Part shown: piece after piece, positions 22,353 through 34,834 of the stretch
How the letters are laid out: every line of letters begins with the position of its first letter
Numbering within the stretch: the stretch's first letter is position 1
DNA from: Amphiprion ocellaris
Lineage: Eukaryota; Chordata; Actinopteri; Pomacentridae
NCBI RefSeq assembly: GCF_022539595.1
Contig: NC_072781.1
Location: 6,665,131-6,729,130, forward strand
Reading direction: 5' to 3'
Length of the DNA: 64,000 nt
Made by a program: the position numbers and the translations under genes
Notes under the pieces: generated by a model
What the model saw: the letters and a program-made list of their open reading frames with translations, nothing else
What the model was told of the DNA's origin: nothing
Database searches by the model: none

Positions 22353-24754
22353 CATGGATGTGTTTGTGGGTGTATTGTGAGAACTCAGTTCACTCTTTGT
22401 TTTTTTGGGTTTTTTTTTTCTCAGCTTCTTTTCATTGTCTCTAATCATTGTGTTCAGTTTCAGGTGTGTGAGTGTGTTTCTAAGTTTGCCAACACCGTGG
22501 TTAATTTAGAAACAGGTTTACTGTGGCTGTTTTGACAACGCTGCAGAGCTTGTTGTGCTTGTTTAAAGTTCACGTACATAACAAAGGCGCATTTCCCGTG
22601 TTTTAGTATGTGTGTCTTTGAGAGTCCTGCACTGTAATTAATTGGAGGTGAATAGAATTAAGTTTATGTTGTACAGAGCGTTGAACATTTCTATTCTTTC
22701 AACCATTGTTGGTATTAGCTTTAGGTTTACTGACCTGAAAAAGCCACAGAAAAAAATGACAACAGTTTTTACTGTTTTTTCAATCCAATGGAAGCTGTTC
22801 ATTGGAGGTTGCTGTGGATTACAAGAGTAATTGGGACAGATACACTGGCATTAAAAGAGTAATTGAAATTTCAGGAGACTTACAAATACCAAAGATATTT
22901 CAAGCACTGTTTCTGATCATTATAAATACACCAATCAGCCACAACATTAAGTCAATAACATGGATCATATTGGTACTATGTGGTGTTCTACTGGAAGGGT
23001 TTTAGCTTCGACTCCCAAATAAACGTTGTCCCAGACCAAGCACACTCCTTCATGCAAATGGCAATCCTAAATGTCACTGGCCTACTCCTGCAGGACCACA
23101 TCATCAAAACATCAATCAGGAACATCTTGGGGAACATGACAATCGCCCAAGATGTTGATTTGACCTCCAAACCTCCAAGACCCCATTCTGATCAAGTATC
23201 AACAAGATGCAGTGGAACAAGTTTGATTCCTAGAGTCTCCACTGCACAACCCAGAGTACCCAAAGGATCCACTGCCAACATCCTGGTCCCAGACCCCATA
23301 GTCCATGCCCAATGGTTCAGAACATTTTGGACAATATAAGGGGAACAAACACAATATTAGGCAGGTGGTCATAATGTTATTCCTGATCGATGTATGTAAA
23401 AACATGTTAAAAGCAAGGAGAAGGAGAAAAAGCAAAAACTAGACAGCACGGTTTCTATTTCAGATTCCACTGAGAGTCACTTTCAATCAGTTACATGGAG
23501 ACGCAAAAAGAATGTGTTAACTAAAGTGGGATCTTTCTTAACTTTTCTAAAATGAAAGCAAAAAGTCACAAAAAAGAAGTATAAAAACAAGCCAAAAAAA
23601 GGGGGAAAAAGTGGAATCTTTACCCTCAACCTAACCAGTCGAGGCAGGTGGCCACCCTCACTGAACCTGGTTCTGCCGAAGGTTTTAAAAGGGAGTTTAT
23701 TCCTCCCACTATCACCAAGTGCTTGCTCAGAGGGAATTTTTTGGGTTTGTTGGATTTCTCTCTATAATATACTGTAGTAAAGTCATGACTGTACTATGTG
23801 AAGTGACCTGAAATTACTTCTGTTGTGAACTGGTGCTACATAAATACAACTAAATTCAATCTACAGCACCTAAGCAAGAAGCAAGTTCCTTTCGTGGCCG
23901 ATATTTTTAAGCATCCACACTAGTAGAAATGCAAATATGCACAAGTTATGTAATTGTGCTTCCTGTAAGGTGTTTGAAGTTTAACGCACTTGTGCTGTTT
24001 CATTTTTTACATGGCACTGTTAAATTCCGGTGGCACAGATGAAATTCCACTCACTTCCTCTGTAATTTGCATTTGGTTGATGCACGGATAGAACAGAAAA
24101 GATCAATTGTTTTTTAAGGCTCGTGGAATCGGACTGATGGATGTGAATGCAGGCCGTTGCCCTGAAGGCCAGAAGTCACACTAGGTTTCACAAAGTGCCT
24201 GTGTCCTCAGCTGGAATGAAAGAGTGACACACAAACTCGTCACATCCATCAAAGAAAAATGTCCAGAAGCGAAGGCCGATCAGTCGCCGTGAGAAGTTTG
24301 TGCAGCATAGGTGTTTCAGGGCTCGATGAATGCCTGTGTGTGACAGTGCTATGACTGTATTTGTTGTTAGACGACTGGAGTTGTCAGTAGAGCTTGTTTT
24401 CCCAGTTCCTCCGGCCAGCTGAATGAATCGTGTAAGTCAGGGAATTAACTCGCGTGTTTTTCATGGTGACTATCAGCGCTCGAATATTGACACAACTCTA
24501 ATCTGTCATGTGATTAAACAAGAATTTTGGCTTCTCACTACTGTTTGCTCACACTGTCCTGTCTTTGTCCTGCAGGTGAGAAGCCGTACAGGTGTACGTG
24601 GGACAGCTGCGACTGGCGTTTCGCCCGTTCGGACGAGCTGACGCGCCATTACCGGAAACACACGGGCGCCAAACCCTTCCAGTGCGCCGTCTGCTCGCGC
24701 TCCTTCTCCCGGTCCGACCACCTCGCCCTGCACATGAAGAGGCACCAGAACTAG
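17377..24754 (+). CDS. klf5: klf5, Kruppel-like factor 5 (complete, 4 coding exons)
   Basis: Zinc-finger transcription factor that binds GC/CACCC boxes and drives epithelial proliferation and stem-cell programmes. Exons 17377-17541, 18590-19712, 20952-21011 and 24576-24754 total 1527 nt, 508 residues plus TAG (human 457). All introns are GT-AG with matching phases. Seen: CEMDRYLSPQ near residues 58-67 like human CEMEKYLTPQ; IKTE and VKQE sumoylation-type motifs; a His/Gln-rich stretch absent from mammals; PPSPPSSEPGSP (322-333), the family's GSK3/FBW7 phosphodegron; PPPSY (345-349), the WW-ligase PY motif; fingers at 426-448, 456-478 and 486-506 with TGEKP/TGAKP-type linkers; C terminus HMKRHQN. 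The start is ATG 17377 by match to human MATRV..MSAR. pibf1 lies 1.7-2.3 kb upstream, conserved linkage. Teleosts may carry two klf5 copies; I cannot assign a or b. Confidence 0.97.
17542..18589 (+). other. klf5 intron 1
   Basis: GC-rich at its 5' end. It contains an interrupted CTG/CAG repeat at about 18029-18071. Several open frames (up to 125 codons on the minus strand) reflect this composition; none matches a known family. Confidence 0.6.
18029..18071. repeat. Imperfect (CTG)n repeat
   Basis: CTG units interrupted by single CTA and TTG units, in klf5 intron 1. Confidence 0.9.
18590..19712 (+). CDS. klf5: klf5 exon 2 (transactivation and degron region)
   Basis: Acceptor ttttccaacag. Encodes residues 56-429 plus one base: acidic/Ser-rich activation region, His/Gln-rich insertion (about 19096-19217), phosphodegron, PY motif, then the RYNRR and DLEKRR basic block and the first Cys of finger 1. 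Donor is AG|gttgg. Confidence 0.96.
19713..20951 (+). other. klf5 intron 2
   Basis: Contains a short GT run near 20131-20150 and a CA/CG run at about 20273-20316. No other identifiable feature. Confidence 0.65.
20952..21011 (+). CDS. klf5: klf5 exon 3 (zinc finger 1)
   Basis: A 60-nt exon encoding GCKKVYTKSSHLKAHLRTHT, nearly identical to other KLFs. Acceptor tgttgtcag, donor gtaaga. Confidence 0.97.
22090..22142. repeat. (CA)n microsatellite, 53 bp
   Basis: Near-perfect AC repeat in klf5 intron 3, about 130 bp before a second microsatellite of the complementary GT phase. Confidence 0.97.
22272..22349. repeat. (GT)n microsatellite, 78 bp
   Basis: Near-perfect GT repeat. With the CA tract at 22090-22142 it forms inverted purine-pyrimidine arms that could pair in the pre-mRNA. 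Confidence 0.97.
22927..23394 (+). mobile_element. Truncated mariner/Tc1-type element
   Basis: Left end TACACCAATCAGCCACAACA and right end, read inward, TACATCGATCAGGAATAACA are imperfect inverted repeats bounded by TA. The sequence ACAATATTAGGCAGGTGGTC before the right end is characteristic of a very common fish element. A 119-codon open frame inside (22980-23339) is a rearranged transposase remnant. At about 468 bp against more than 1.2 kb for full copies, it is inactive. Confidence 0.8.
23620..23862 (+). mobile_element. Retroposon 3' tail (fish SINE/LINE-like)
   Basis: Recognisable landmarks: CCAGTCGAGGCAGGTGGCC, then TTTTAAAAGGGAGTTTATTC, then CAAGTGCTTGCTC, ending AACTAAATTCAAT. This matches the layout of a widespread fish retroposon tail that ends in ATTGAATTG repeats. 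5' extent uncertain. Confidence 0.6.
24576..24754 (+). CDS. klf5: klf5 exon 4 (zinc fingers 2 and 3) and stop
   Basis: Acceptor gtcctgcag. Encodes GEKPYRCTWDSCDWRFARSD and onward through finger 3 to HMKRHQN and TAG at 24752-24754. The helix residues RSDELTRH and RSDHLALH are the conserved KLF DNA contacts. Confidence 0.97.
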
Positions 24755-26715
24755 CGACATTTGCACACAACACTGCAGACATACAAGCAAGCACTATCTC
24801 GTCGCACATAAAGCACTCACTCCGTCTCCCACAACGTTAGCAGCTGCCTGACGCCGAGCGGCTCCTCCTGGTGCTGCTGTCGTGTGCTCAAACGGTCCGA
24901 TAGCCGAACAAACGTGTTGCTCTTAACCCAGAGGGGGACGATGCGGAGGTTGTAAAGTAGGAATATAGTGACCAGATAAAGCCTCCAGGTTAGGAGGACA
25001 AAAACAAAGAAGAACAAAAAAAAAAAAAGAAATGGTAGCTCCGTAATGTGTTTCCAGTCCATTTGGACTCTTGTGTGACTGGAATAAAAACAAAACTTTT
25101 TGTCTTTATTCTAACATGTAGAACTGACTTCACTTTTTTTATATAAAGGAGTAGCTTTTGTTTGCAAAACTAGCCAAGCCAAATCTTTGTTTACTCATTG
25201 GATTGTTTGTTTTGTTGATATAACTGGAAAATCCAGATTTTATTTTTTACCAAATCCTTAGGTTTGCACTAAAATTGGGAATCAAAATCTCAGCCTTTGT
25301 GGGCCCACGTATCTCATTCACCACTGGAACGATCATTATCACTACTGGACTGGATCTCGCCACACAAATCACTGCTGTTCACATATTAAATATTGAAGGC
25401 ATTTATACTCTGGAGGGACAAAGGGAAGATAGAGCAGGAAAAAAAGGGGTGGAGATGGAGAGAGAAAGAGAGAGAAAGATTTTTGATTTTAGAGAGAGGA
25501 GGTCTGAGAAACAAAGGGAGGTGGATGGATGCTAAAGAGCAGCAATTAGGTGATGAATTATTCAGGTTGTCCTTTGATGGATTTCCAACCACAGAAATGT
25601 AAGCAGAACCCGTAGATATCCTAGAATTCATTGATGTTAAAGCAGAATTGACTGTATTTGATGCTCACGTGTGGACTAAACATTTTCAGACTGTACATCT
25701 CAGTCAGCGTTTCTTTAACCAAAGCATCACCTTCGTCATCGACACCTTATTAAGTGCCTCCTTCTCTGATTCATGTGTTTTTGTTGTGCGGTAGCAGAGC
25801 TGTGATCAGCGTAGACAGTTAAACACACATGGTGCTGTTTTTATTTCTTAATCTACTGAATCTCTCGACTCACGTTGAAAAAAACAAAGACATTATGGTA
25901 ATGTAACAGCTCGGCTCTGGCCACTTCACTGACATCGTGACAGTCGGTGCATTCTCTGACTCTGTACACAGCTAAAATGCAATCAGCCATGGACGTATGT
26001 TTTGTTAAAGGACAGGTTCACTTCATTTTTAACTTTGGAAGACATCCATGTGGTTTTGTTTTGAGCTTACAGTAACTTTGGTTGAACTTTCATGGATTTT
26101 GTCCCTCATCACTTGAATTTTAAATCACTCTAGGCACACAAACTCTTTCAATGTACATATGGACGTGAGTGTTTGGTTTGGAAGAAGTGTGAACCTTTCC
26201 TTTATTACACACCTGAATGTCCATTTTGTAATTCAGCCTTCACCTATAACTGTATTTGTTCATTCACTGCAGGTAGCATAAAGATAATATAGCACTGTAA
26301 TGTATCATGGTAAATCTGACTATTTATTTGATTGTGTAGAAGTCGGGGTTGTATCAGATCAACCGTCTTTCTCCCCAGCAAAATATGCCTTAATGTAAAT
26401 ATATGCACTGTAAATACATATTTTTTTTGGTTTATTTTCCTCTTTTGTTATTATTTTGTAAACAACAGGGCAAAAAAAAGAGGAAAATGCCCCGCATCTA
26501 AAAAATATTTCAGCCTTTTTGTTTTTCCTTCAGTTTTGTTTTCTTGTCAAATCTATTTTGATGCCATTGTTTTATATATTGTCCTTCCAACAACTTATTT
26601 TGTAGATCCTTTTGTTTGTCTTTTTTTTCTTCCATGGTAAACGTTCCAAAGACAAAAGTTGTTTTTTCTTCAGCTGAGTGAAGCCGATGCTAATAAAGTC
26701 AACTGACACTTTTAC
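24755..26715 (+). other. klf5: klf5 3' UTR
   Basis: About 1.9 kb after the stop with no gene-like frame. A canonical AATAAA at 26692-26697 follows long T-rich stretches and probably marks the end. Three Pumilio-type TGTANATA sites (26152-26159, 26394-26401, 26409-26416) and an AU-rich TATTTATTT near 26320 suggest post-transcriptional control. Confidence 0.7.
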
Positions 26716-27783
26716 AGATGTGCTGGAATTCATGAGCTTTTTACTTCTTTTCCCTGCTAATAATGCAAACATGTTGGTCCATCCGTGAGTTTTATATCAA
26801 AGCGAAGCCATGCTGTTCGAATTGAAAGCCTGTGGGACATTACAACAAGCCTCGTCAGGGTCTAAATAAAACAAACGAGACGTAACCGCACTTAATCTCT
26901 TCGAATCTAAACACGGTTTTTGTGCGAGTGCCGATCCTCTGTGTCTGGCATTTTCTGCGGTGGGGCCGACGTACTTAAAAATTCAGCTTGAGCAGAAAGG
27001 AGATAAGAAGGGGGAAGATGTGGAGTAGAGGCGAAGCGCTGCTCTCGTCCGGGACCTGCAAGTAACCTGCAGCACCCTTGCTGATCAACAAACAATAGTC
27101 CTTTGATATCCCAGCAAGAGACAATGAACAAGAAAATAAATCTGACCACCACTCGGGGACCGGAGGGGAATCCCACCGCACTGAAATGGACGTACAAACA
27201 CGCACACACACCATATGTTCTTGGTTTAAGTCGTAAATGTGACCCGGGGTCTCTGTTGTAATCTACCTCAGATGTCAGAAAAGAGGGAGTTGGAAAAGGG
27301 GAGAGAGTGAGAGAAGTGAAATGCAGAACAATCTAAACAAAAGGATCTCTGGGGGGAACCAATCAACCACTTCCGTCCTCCTACATCTCCTCTCCTTTCT
27401 CCTCCTCCTCCGCGCTTCTTATTTAATTTCATTTTTTCTCTCTTTTTTCTTGCCTCTTTGTCTTTCCATGCACCGTATCCCCCTTCGCCTCCCCGGTGGA
27501 AAGTACTGTATGAAAGTCCAGGGGCGCTGCTCTGTGGGTCAGAGTGGAGACTGTTCTCATAACCTGCTCCACTCCTCATCTTTTCCTCTTTTTGAATCAT
27601 GCACCTCTTCTCCCTTAAGTGCTCCATCTTTTCCTCCACCTTGAACCCAGCAGGAGAAATTATATTCCTTTTGTTTTGTTGCTTAAATATTGATTCCTTC
27701 TCTTGCTGAGCCCTGAAATTACACAGAATATATGAAAATGCGGACTTGCAGGTGTTTTCCATGAATATTAGAAAACTAGAATG

Positions 27784-27784
<1 letters not shown>

Positions 27785-27829
<45 letters not shown>
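27785..27829. repeat. (CA)n microsatellite
   Basis: Perfect dinucleotide repeat of about 45 bp. A shorter GT run lies at about 27970-27991. Confidence 0.95.
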
Positions 27830-27831
<2 letters not shown>

Positions 27832-28507
27832 GCACAGTGGTGATGAGTGAGTGGGAGCTACCGGTTCATGTTTTGGATCAACTAAATTAATGTCACACAT
27901 CTGGAAGAAGGCTCCTGCCTGCTCCACCCTCTGCTGTGCTGCGTTGGTGTGATTCCCAGTTTCCCTCCGTGTGTGTGTGTGTGTGTGTGTTTGCGTATGT
28001 GTGTGTTGGTATAATGTTTCCAGTGCTCCTCTCTTGGAACAGACCACCCACTCAGAAGACCAATAGAATGACCACGGGGAGCCCAGATAGACACAGACAC
28101 ACTTTAAGCGCACACATATTGCAAACTCCCCTCCAAAATCAACCCCCTCGCAAGATTCTCAGAATAGAACATGCTGTTATCAGAGATCGAAGCAATAACT
28201 GAACAGCTGACGGAAAGTTAAAGATAATATCAGAAATTGAGGAGGGTTTCATTTCAAGACACTACGTTCGTTTTCAAAAATGTTGCCTCAGGTGAACTGC
28301 GTCTTGGTTTAGAAAATTTGTACAGATTTGAAATCAAATATCCGAGCTTCGTCCTGTAGTGGTTCTCAAAGTGTGGACTTGAACTTGGAGTCCCTGGCAG
28401 AAAACCACGAGGAGTTTCTGCGAGGACACACATAAGAAGTGCCGGAGGGTAAAGACAATATGAATGTTGCATCATCCCCATCCTGAGGTATGAGACAAAT
28501 AGTTTCT

Positions 28508-29236
28508 GGGTCAATGTATAGTTGAGGGACTTTTGAAGTCCATGGGATATATCTTGCATACATTTTTATAAAAAAAAATATGTTTTTATGTTCATTATGA
28601 TCATATCTTACAAATTCCATAATTATTTGTTATGGAAACAATCACTTATTAATAAAAAAACGACTAGATATCACTAAAATGTCAATTAAATGACCGTTCG
28701 AATTTATTAACCACCTTCTAATTAGCTAAACAATAATAAAATGAGCTTATTCAAAAATGTTTTGATTGTGTTCTTTTTATAAAGTTGAGATAATCATGAC
28801 AGATATTTCTTTTATGACAATATATCACATTTTATATTGAAAATAACAAATTGTATCTGTGTGCGAGAAATCACTTTCAACTAAGTTCCCCATTACAAAA
28901 ACACCTCTCAAGGAAGTGTGTTAATTCCAGATCACATGACCTGCTCCACATGATGTCATTTCCTCCTGAAGAAAAGACTGGCCAGACTCCAAGGCTTTCT
29001 GACTTATTTAATATAAAGTAGTGTGAGTCAAGTGTGGATTTATTGCATGTCAACAGGTTTACTACAACATATTTTATTCAATTGTATATATAATATTTAG
29101 AAGAATCTTTCTGTTAAAACCATGTGGTGTTTGGTTATAGGCAGCCGTGTTGATTTTAGGCCCGAAAACAGTAAAAATGTCAACAATGATACCTGTCAAC
29201 TATGTTACAAAAAGTCCCGCAATTATATATTGACCC
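28508..29236. mobile_element. MITE family A, copy 2 (729 bp)
   Basis: Left end GGGTCAATGTATAGTTG, right end read inward GGGTCAATATATAATTG, each continuing into a GGGACTTTT block. Flanks TTCT (28504-28507) and TTAT (29237-29240) are a 3-of-4 match to a 4-bp duplication. The body is collinear with copies at 13301 and 54561. Confidence 0.9.
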
Positions 29237-29311
29237 TTATGATGGTTGGACCAGCAGCTTGCACGGCGCATCGCTGCATCAATGTGTGTGTATATATGAA
29301 TTCTACATTGT

Positions 29312-29328
29312 CCCTAACCCTAACCCTA
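29312..29328. repeat. Short telomere-like (CCCTAA)n motif
   Basis: Just under three copies of CCCTAA, 75 bp beyond the end of MITE copy 2. Too short to be functional telomere. Confidence 0.9.
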
Positions 29329-32300
29329 TTTTTGAATCCACCGGTGAAGCAACAGTAAAATGATAAGATCCTGCAGGTGGCTCCTGAATGTTTGCCTAAT
29401 CGCAGTCTTTGCTTTCAGGGGGCCCCTGTGTCTAGTTTCACTGTAACCTCCTTAACAAGTAGAGGCCAGCTGTTGGACCAGTTTTCCATCCTGGGAGACA
29501 ATAAAAACAGCCTCGATATTTAGTGATTGTTAAATTGTAGTGGAGATTCCAAAGCCTTCAGATCAAACCCAAGATATCAGAATTAACTTTAAATCTTTGC
29601 TCTAAAGGACAGTTCCACAAACTTTCAACTCTATCTTGAAACAGTAGTGAGGAAATGTATAGTGGAACAGTTTTTCTTCCTGTTATTGTTCCTCTTGTTC
29701 ACAGCAGATTGAAAAAATCCTTCTTAATGTGTTTTCAGTGGAAGGGTTGGACAATAAAAATGTTTCTGCAAAAAGCTACAATGACCAGAATGCACTAGTG
29801 AATATCATTTGGAAGAGGAGTTTTATGGATAAAATTACCTCTTTGTGTTTCCTCAGACAGCGTTCTGTGGTATGATGGTAATTAAAAGGTGGCAAAAGGG
29901 TTTGACTGGCACACCTGAAATTACATAAGAAATTTAAAAATTTTATTGACCTGTATGAAGAAGGTAACAATTACAGTAAGGAAACCTATTTTAAAGTTCA
30001 TTTAGCGCACCTGAACTTGAAAAACTTTGAAATTATCCTTTAAAAATTTACTCAGTGTCATATATGGTACATATTACAGTCTCACAGGGTGAATGGGCTG
30101 ATTTTTCCCACAGTACAGCAACTAAAGCAGAAACAAAAGGGCAAAACTGTATGTTGAAAAGAGCCTTTATTATTCCTGTTGACATAATGCTCACATAGTT
30201 GCATTGGAATAACCACATAGTTTGCAGTACTGAACAGCAATTCGGCTTAAATGTGGTACTAAAGGCAAACTCAAATGAAGCTGGTTTGTGTAGTTTGTCA
30301 TGTGCTCTGTACCCAATGGGTGATTAAATTTCTTTTTAAAAATGATTGTGGGAAGACGGCATCCTACTTCTAGGAATTTTCACGCTTTATACCCGTTCAG
30401 CTCATTGACAACTGGTTCCCAAGATGTAAAAATAAAACAAATAGGCTGGAACAGGGTAACAAGCATGAATCACATTTATACAACAAACAAACAGGCTGTT
30501 ATACACTGCTGTGGCATCGTTTCGATAAGCTTCTGCAATGTCACAACATTCGCATTGTGCGTGTGGAAATGTTCTTACTTTCACTGTTAAACATAGCCGT
30601 GAGTTCTACTGTTGATTTCCTATGATCATCTAAGAGTTTGTTCTGACCACATTTGTTCCGCAAAGATGATGGTTCACCACTATCCTTCAGGTTTTAATGA
30701 TGCTTTGGACGTTTCTTAACCATATTTTAGTAGCTTCAACAATCTCCTTAGCTGTTTTCTTTGCTTGATGCAGGCCAATAATTTGACCCTTCTGAGACAG
30801 AGGAACATCCTTTCCATGACCACAGCATGTGTCTTCCAACATAGTTGTTTAAGAAATGAGAAGCTCCTCACTGCATCAGCTAGAGTTAAATAAGTTGTTG
30901 CCAGATGAAACATATTCATCACTGCAGTAATTATCCAATGGAAAAGTTCTTACCTATTTACTTAGTTAAATCCAGGTGGCAACTTTTCTTTGTTTTTTGG
31001 TTGTTGTTGTTTTTTTGGCCAGGCAGTGTAAGTTAGTGTGGCAGAAATAAAAAATCTTAAATGTGCATATTTTCTTTGACGGCATGACAAACTGTTCCTA
31101 GAAATTGCAATCTCTCTTTCTGGACTGAGTGTAAATTGTACAGATGCCAGGTTGGAATCATTATTGATTGATTAGGACAATATAACCACCCCTCCCAAAC
31201 ACAAAAACAGTGTTGGACTTGACCAAACAAAAGCTGCAACTCAGCCTGCTTCTGACAGGCCTGTAGCTCTTTTTTTTTTGCCCTGACATCAACATTACCA
31301 TGAGGAGGTCAATGATCAATACTGAATCACAGCAGCTTCACCAATCATACAGTACATACAGCAGGTCTGTACTGTAACTGAAGCACACTCTTGACATGAC
31401 TGTACTGATTAAATAACCTTTTTTAAAAAAAAAAAAAAATACCTTGACGGTAAAATACTCATGTTTCAGCTGCTGCTCTGAAAGGTGAAGCCTTGTTTTG
31501 CTCTCAATCACGAGTTATTTTGTTAATCCAGCTCCTCAAGTTAACATTTTTGTTCCTGCGTCACTGTTTGAAACATAACAACGTGGTATCAGTTGTTAAG
31601 GAGTTTCAACATCACTCCACGATGACTAATAAGAAAAAGATGACAAATCCTACAAACCATAAACCAACATAAGAACCACAGTTTCTGATAAAACACAATT
31701 CAGATGAATATTCTGGTGATAATTTATCTTAGTCACAAATCTATTACGACAGCAGTGAGTCATCCTCAGTTACATTACGGTTCTACTGCATGTAAAATGA
31801 GTTCAAAGGACAAACCCATTAGGCTTCGCTCCATATCAGGCAAATATCGTTGCACCTGCAAAACACTCAGGGTGAGTGGGCCTTCAGAGGAGACAACAAA
31901 ACCCTTTTGCTTTCACAAATGATGTGTTGAAGTAGGGGCCTTATTGTGCGTTCTTATCATGTTTAAATGGAAAAAGAAAAGCTGCCCATATAACGTCCAT
32001 ATACATACACTTAATCACAGCTGTTTGCTCACTGTAAACTTCTCCACTTGTTCTGAACGCCTCCCTGACCAAACAGCTCGCAGTTTCCACTTGTTTTCTC
32101 ACATGTTTTATGGTTTCATAGATTAGAGGTGATGAAGCACATGTGGTCACCATTGGGTTAGTCATTCCGTCTCATAACTGGAAGCTTGCCGGTTCAGTCC
32201 AACATGACAGTCAGCTGATGATGGAATGTAACTCAGTGTATTTGCTCATCAATTTGTATTTAATACAGTTGTGAGGTATTTTATTTCCAATTAATGCTGC

Positions 32301-33019
32301 TTTATGCATTTCCACTGGGGAAATACTGAACATTTTACTTCACTATGTTTGTTTGATGTATTTAGTTACTCTGCAGATTCACAATAATATGAAAAAGTAT
32401 CATCAGCAAATAAATTATGATGTATTAAAGTCTCTTTTCCAGCTCTACTTCTGACATTGTAGCATCATATGCAACTTTGAGATTCTCCGGTAGAACTCTT
32501 TTGTCTGTTCCTGGTACTCGACTTTATTTATGGAAGAACCATCACTGATTTTACACCATGAGGTTTTTTCACCAGTTTTTTTTTTGTTGTTTTTTTAATT
32601 CATTTAAATTTTTTTTTTTAACAATCTAGATGATTTTATAACTTGCCTGTTTAATTTTCTTGCTACTTTGTGAATCACTTTGTAACTTAAATAAAAAAAA
32701 AAAGCTCAATACCTAAGGACTATTCTTATTCCTATTCACATTCTCATTCTTTTGATTATTATTATTACTCAAATTATTACACTTATTCTCATTCTCACGC
32801 TTATTCTTATTATTCCTACTCTTTTTCTTTTTCTTAGTCTCTTTCTTGTTTTTTTTCTTCTTCTTGTTCTCATTCTCTAAATCCATTATCCAATATATTA
32901 TTGTGAGTTTATATGTGCTGTAGTCTTCATAATGAGTACTTTTGCCTTTGGATACTTTTGGTATAGTTTATGTGCAATAATTTCTTACAATCTCATCTTT
33001 TGTATATAATGTTCTTGAA

Positions 33020-33275
33020 ATTGCATCTTTTTGTATGTAATGTTTCTCTGCAATTTTTGTGCTGTATATATAATATATTCTTAAACTGCCCTTACACCCC
33101 TAACTAACAGTGAACTTTCTCCACTGTGGGATCAATAAAGTTTATCTTATCTTATCTTATCTTATCTTATCTTATCTTATCTTATCTTATCTTATCTTAT
33201 CTTATCTTATCTTATCTTATCTTATCTTATCTTATCTTATCTTATCTTATCTTATCTTATCTTATCTTATCTTAT
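33020..33275 (+). mobile_element. Retroposon 3' end with (TTATC)n tail
   Basis: CCACTGTGGGATCAATAAAG followed by about 26 TTATC units (33143-33275). A GGGA-TCAATAAAG block running into a short tandem tail is the usual 3' terminus of a fish LINE or its SINE partner. The upstream body is degraded, so the 5' boundary is a guess. Confidence 0.65.
33143..33275. repeat. (TTATC)n pentanucleotide repeat, 133 bp
   Basis: Perfect CTTAT/TTATC tandem repeat of about 26.6 units, grown from the retroposon tail. Confidence 0.98.
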
Positions 33276-34834
33276 GATTCCAATGCTTTTACTTAAGTAA
33301 TATTCTGATTGTTGGACCTTTTCCTTTTCAACCACCAATCAGATGTATATGTGTAACCTTCACTCAGTCACTCAAATCACCAAATACAATTCTAGATTGA
33401 AATGTGAATAAATATTTCAGTCTGTTTATGGAATATTTAGATCCTCTGACAATAAAAGCAAACAACCCACGCATATGAAAAATCACATTAAAACATTATT
33501 ATGGTCCCATGTTTCATTATGTAATAATGATACATTTTTTATGAACCATAGTTGTTATTTTCTGTTTTCTGATTCTGTATGGTGTCCCAGAAAGTAGCTG
33601 CATTTTTGTCATGAAACTGACCAAACAGATGGACGTCACATGTTCTACACCCTGCTTCTGCCAAAGAAATCACAATGTATTCATATGGTGCATAAAAACT
33701 TATGTACTGCCACCTTATTCCACCCTAAATTATACCAATTAGCATTACTGGATAGAAATAACATTGAGCAAGGTCATCGTTTTACATAACAAAACCTCCA
33801 TCTCGGTGCATATGGTTGTATTTTTCTTCCAGCAAGTTATTGTGCTTTAAAAGTGTCAAATAACTAATCTGATCTTGACCTTCTCATTCACATGTGGTTA
33901 TGTGCTCCCACCCCAGAATGCAACACTATACTCTCTTCAGCTCTGCATTTGATTAATCAGAAAAATGCGATCACACATTTGCAATGTGTAAAGCTTCAAA
34001 TATTCATAAATGGGAGGGTGAGAGGGAAATGATATGCAGTAGCGGGTTGGTGGCTTGTCAGTATGAACACACAGTAGATGATGACTTGAAGCTGCGACTT
34101 GTTGTGCTCTGTATTGTTGTTTTTTTTTCATTGCGAGGAATTAATTTGTTCTGTTTCAGAGTAAATCTCAATGGGGGAAAACCTCAAGTTCTTGCCATAA
34201 CAAAAACACAGATGCTTATAAAATAGAACAGTTCCATTGTTAAATCTTTTTTATTAAGACCAATCACTCTTCTTTGGAAGACAAACTTAATTCCAGAATT
34301 TAGAGTCCCAGTGAGGCAGTACTGTTGAGACAACCTGACATTTATAATTTGATGTGTTTCAGTTAAAACACATGCTCAGGCAGGACATAAGTCAGGCATT
34401 ATTCACAACCGCACACCAAAGAGATATTAGTGGGAAAACTGAAGTAATTTTAAGGGAGAGGTTAAAAAAATGTGGCTTTGTTGCTGAGAGTTCTCACCAG
34501 AAATGATCCATTGTTTTCCCAGAAACAGCAAGTATTTATCCTGACATATAGAAATAAAGAACGTGGGAGGATTTATCAGTCAAATGCACAGTGAGACGAC
34601 AAAGCATTTCAAATGAGTCCACAGTGATTTTAATGTTTAATGAAATGCTTCGCTTTCGAGGAGAAATCTGCACACGTGAGTTCCTTTTCAGTTTGCTTTA
34701 GCACTCTTTGCTAACTCCAACTGGTTATTCTGGTTTGTGCTGTCATTCAAACACTAATGTTACATGGACTCAAATAATTTTCAGTTCTACAAATACTTAG
34801 TTTGCAACCATTTACACAGTTTGCATAAAGATCA

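Larger units (their letters stand above)
21012..24575 (+). other. klf5 intron 3
   Basis: Holds two dinucleotide microsatellites (22090-22142, 22272-22349), a mariner-like remnant (22927-23394) and a retroposon tail (about 23620-23862). The rest shows no gene or RNA I can identify. Confidence 0.7.

Noticed and set aside
22254..22535. Cys-Val and Thr-His repeat open frames here and at 44242-44551; Tyr-Leu-Ser-Ile frame at 36556-36834.
   Set aside because: They are translations of GT, CA and ATCT microsatellites.
27268..27762. 164-codon minus-strand frame rich in Lys, Glu and Arg.
   Set aside because: The plus strand is strongly pyrimidine-rich here, which removes stops on the minus strand. 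No domain or splice partner seen.
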